In this document: piece after piece, positions 4,899 to 5,446 of the stretch
Layout: every line of letters begins with the position of its first letter
Position numbering within the stretch: the stretch's first letter is position 1
NCBI GenBank assembly: GCA_021810175.1
Contig: JAJZJJ010000255.1
Span: forward strand, 1 to 5,446
DNA from: Acidobacteriota bacterium
GTDB taxonomy: Bacteria > Acidobacteriota > Terriglobia > Terriglobales > Acidobacteriaceae
Reading direction: 5' to 3'
DNA length: 5,446 bases
Notes under the pieces: model-generated
Told to the model about the DNA's origin: nothing
What the model saw: the letters and a program-made list of their open reading frames with translations, nothing else
Database searches by the model: none
Position numbers and translations under genes: made by a program

Positions 4899-5446
4899 GT
4901 GCTCAACTCGCAAATCATTCTCGTCACTCTGCTGATCAAACTGGGGGTGGCAGCCGCGGTCGCCGCGGCGCTGGCGCGATCACGCGAGTTCCAGAGCCTG
5001 CTGCTGCGCGAGGAGCGCACGCCGGCACAGATGTTGGGACTGCTGGCGTTCATCTGCGTACCGCTGGGACTGGGTGTATGGGTTCGCGTGATCGTGCCCA
5101 ATTTCTACGCCGCGGACATTTCCTTTGAAACAACGATTCTGCTGGGAATCCTGGTTGGGCCGGGCGCGGCCCTGCTGGGCGCGACCGCCATGGCGCTGCC
5201 CGCCATGCTGCACCGGGAGTATCTGGACCTGCCCTTCCTGCTGGCCGTGGCGGCCATCTCGGGAACCTTCGGGCGGTTCGCGGATAAGGAGGAGGTTTGG
5301 TCCTTCTCGCCGTTCGTGGACCTGAGCCTTTATCGCTGGATCCGGCGGAATTTGCGCAAGCCCGGCGTGGACCGCCAATTGTTGCTGCTGGGGCTGATTA
5401 TCGGGATGGAAGCGGTGCGGGAATGGGTACACCACCTGTATCCGCA
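4899..5446 (+). CDS. N-terminal sensor part of a LytS-like histidine kinase, 3' end cut by the window
   Basis: An open frame beginning with GTG runs 182 codons to the right edge without a stop. It encodes about five hydrophobic segments (near residues 5-26, 43-66, 76-104, 108-128 and 158-176) with conserved-looking blocks VTLLIKLGVAAAVAAALARS (9-28), LGVWVRVIVPNF (58-69), ILLGILVGPGAALLGA (80-95) and FADKEEVWSFSPFVDLS (127-143). This matches my recollection of the five-transmembrane sensor region of LytS/YehU-type kinases in Acidobacteria. The HisKA-like dimerisation and ATPase domains would lie beyond the window, so kinase identity is inferred. GTG is chosen because the hydrophobic N-terminus begins right after it and the first in-frame ATG, codon 45, would delete the first segment. 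It starts 21 bases after ribA with no Shine-Dalgarno. Confidence 0.72.
   Translation, partial: MLNSQIILVTLLIKLGVAAAVAAALARSREFQSLLLREERTPAQMLGLLAFICVPLGLGVWVRVIVPNFYAADISFETTILLGILVGPGAALLGATAMALPAMLHREYLDLPFLLAVAAISGTFGRFADKEEVWSFSPFVDLSLYRWIRRNLRKPGVDRQLLLLGLIIGMEAVREWVHHLYP

Noticed and set aside
1..5446. Search for a defence, mobile, phage or biosynthetic system
   Set aside because: The identifiable genes are housekeeping or signalling types in one orientation, with no transposase, integrase, nuclease, toxin-antitoxin pair, terminal repeats or CRISPR repeats visible.

Overview
This window looks like a stretch of an ordinary GC-rich bacterial chromosome, most likely an Acidobacteriota member (Terriglobia-like). 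The main clues are the first gene, which has the VWFA-related domain layout expanded in Acidobacteria, and the last gene, whose five-membrane-segment N-terminus resembles the LytS-type histidine kinases common in that group. This taxonomic placement is inference from protein resemblance; no rRNA or other marker is present.

All six recognisable genes lie on the + strand. In order they are: the C-terminal part of a VWFA-related protein (1-862, cut by the left edge); a PLP-dependent trans-sulfuration enzyme of the cystathionine gamma-synthase/lyase type (1071-2225); a class 1B-like dihydroorotate dehydrogenase, PyrD (2392-3354); a membrane-anchored TPR protein with a PLDc_N-like N-terminus (3445-4188); a stand-alone GTP cyclohydrolase II, RibA (4230-4877); and the sensor part of a LytS-like histidine kinase that starts at GTG (4899-5446, cut by the right edge). 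No gap between genes exceeds about 210 bases. I see no tRNA, rRNA, CRISPR array, insertion sequence, phage gene or sign of recent horizontal transfer.

The genes do not form one pathway. They cover methionine/cysteine metabolism, pyrimidine synthesis, riboflavin synthesis, an unknown envelope function and signalling. They share orientation, but each internal gene start has its own TANNNT (-10-like) hexamer upstream, so the region reads better as closely packed, separately promoted genes than as one operon. Upstream of ribA and of the kinase gene the hexamer ends exactly six bases before the start codon and no Shine-Dalgarno is visible, which predicts leaderless mRNAs. The TPR gene has a conventional Shine-Dalgarno.

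The least ordinary stretch is 2226-2391, ahead of pyrD. It holds a weak promoter, an 8-bp direct repeat spaced 20 bp, a possible 37-codon leader ORF whose stop overlaps the pyrD start as ATGA, and a 14-bp perfect palindrome inside that ORF. I found no convincing undescribed multi-gene system. The interest here lies in the regulatory architecture, and those calls are hypotheses from reading the sequence only.
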